In this document: positions 63,827 through 64,000 of the stretch, one piece after another
Numbering within the stretch: position 1 is the stretch's first letter
Layout: every line of letters starts with the position of its first letter
DNA from: Devosiaceae bacterium
GTDB taxonomy: Bacteria; Pseudomonadota; Alphaproteobacteria; Rhizobiales; Devosiaceae
Assembly: GCA_021648375.1 (NCBI GenBank)
Contig: JAKISW010000002.1
Location: 1 to 64,000, forward strand
Reading direction: 5' to 3'
DNA length: 64,000 bases
The notes under the pieces: generated by a model
Told to the model about the DNA's origin: nothing
What the model saw: the letters and a program-made list of their open reading frames with translations, nothing else
The model's database searches: none
Program-made: the position numbers and the translations under genes

Positions 63827-64000
63827 AATAAAAATCAAACTTTTGAATGAATTTAAATCTGTTAATATCAGACTTAAAAGTCCTACAGAAAAAGAGAGTT
63901 ATAAACATAATTAACAAGCGGGACTGAAAACGCCACAAGAAAAACAGGGTGGAAAAATTTCTGAATAAATTTAACAAAAATTCCCAAATTGAAATAGTAT

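Larger units (their letters stand above)
63382..64000. other. AT-rich region upstream of rho, candidate replication origin
   Basis: About 620 bases, markedly richer in A/T than the rest, continuing past the window. It contains two perfect TTATTCACA DnaA boxes in inverted orientation (63709-63717 plus, 63753-63761 minus), a full CtrA-type motif (63811-63826) and further TTAA half-sites. With parAB and four parS sites close by, this is where an alphaproteobacterial origin could lie. Only a short frame of doubtful nature (63519-63749) is present. Confidence 0.45.

Overview
This window is a stretch of alphaproteobacterial chromosome, most like Hyphomicrobiales (Rhizobiales). The evidence is the right-hand block leuS-lptE-holA / parB-parA-rsmG-mnmG-mnmE-rho next to a glnK-amtB-ftsK-lolA-xthA block, which is a familiar order in that group. 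The base composition is fairly AT-rich. GTG and TTG starts are used often (for example leuS, mnmE, parB, yggS and the class V aminotransferase). No insertion sequence, prophage or CRISPR array was seen.

Left part (1-6 kb): a GMC oxidoreductase cut by the window edge, a CBS-domain protein, an envelope cluster (BON-like/OmpA protein, 36-residue membrane peptide, membrane-anchored helix-hairpin-helix protein) and a PilZ protein.

Accessory core (6-26 kb): a complete type I secretion system with its probable substrate, a 4,110-residue RTX-type surface protein of about 39 repeat units. The exporter is spread over divergent units: ABC transporter (with degenerate C39-like domain), HlyD-type adaptor, and TolC-type lipoprotein. 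The ABC gene is followed on the same strand by a MotA/TolQ-like and MotB/OmpA-like pair. That arrangement recalls the SiiAB proton channel that works with the giant adhesin SiiE in Salmonella. This is the best candidate in the window for a little-described system.

26-29.5 kb: an EnvZ/OmpR-type two-component system whose sensor has a Met-Gly-rich extracytoplasmic segment. It is divergent from a secreted Met-Gly-rich protein and a SHOCT-domain membrane protein, with a duplicated 16-bp operator-like element between them. I infer a metal (copper?) or oxidant response module.

29.5-43 kb: class V aminotransferase, Lrp regulator, a five-gene peptide-type ABC importer, an AidB-like acyl-CoA dehydrogenase, tRNA-Gly(GCC), a thioredoxin-TPR/Lon-domain/Trm112 operon and a UbiH-type hydroxylase.

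43-64 kb: nitrogen sensing (glnK-amtB behind a sigma-54-like promoter), ftsK, a frameshifted GNAT gene, lolA, xthA, a cyclic-nucleotide-binding protein, a CenR-like response regulator, yggS, and then the origin-proximal chromosome-segregation block. Four parS-like sites lie at 48.3, 53.1, 58.7 and 60.7 kb. The right edge, upstream of rho, is very AT-rich with two inverted DnaA boxes and a full CtrA-type site, so it may be, or border, the replication origin.
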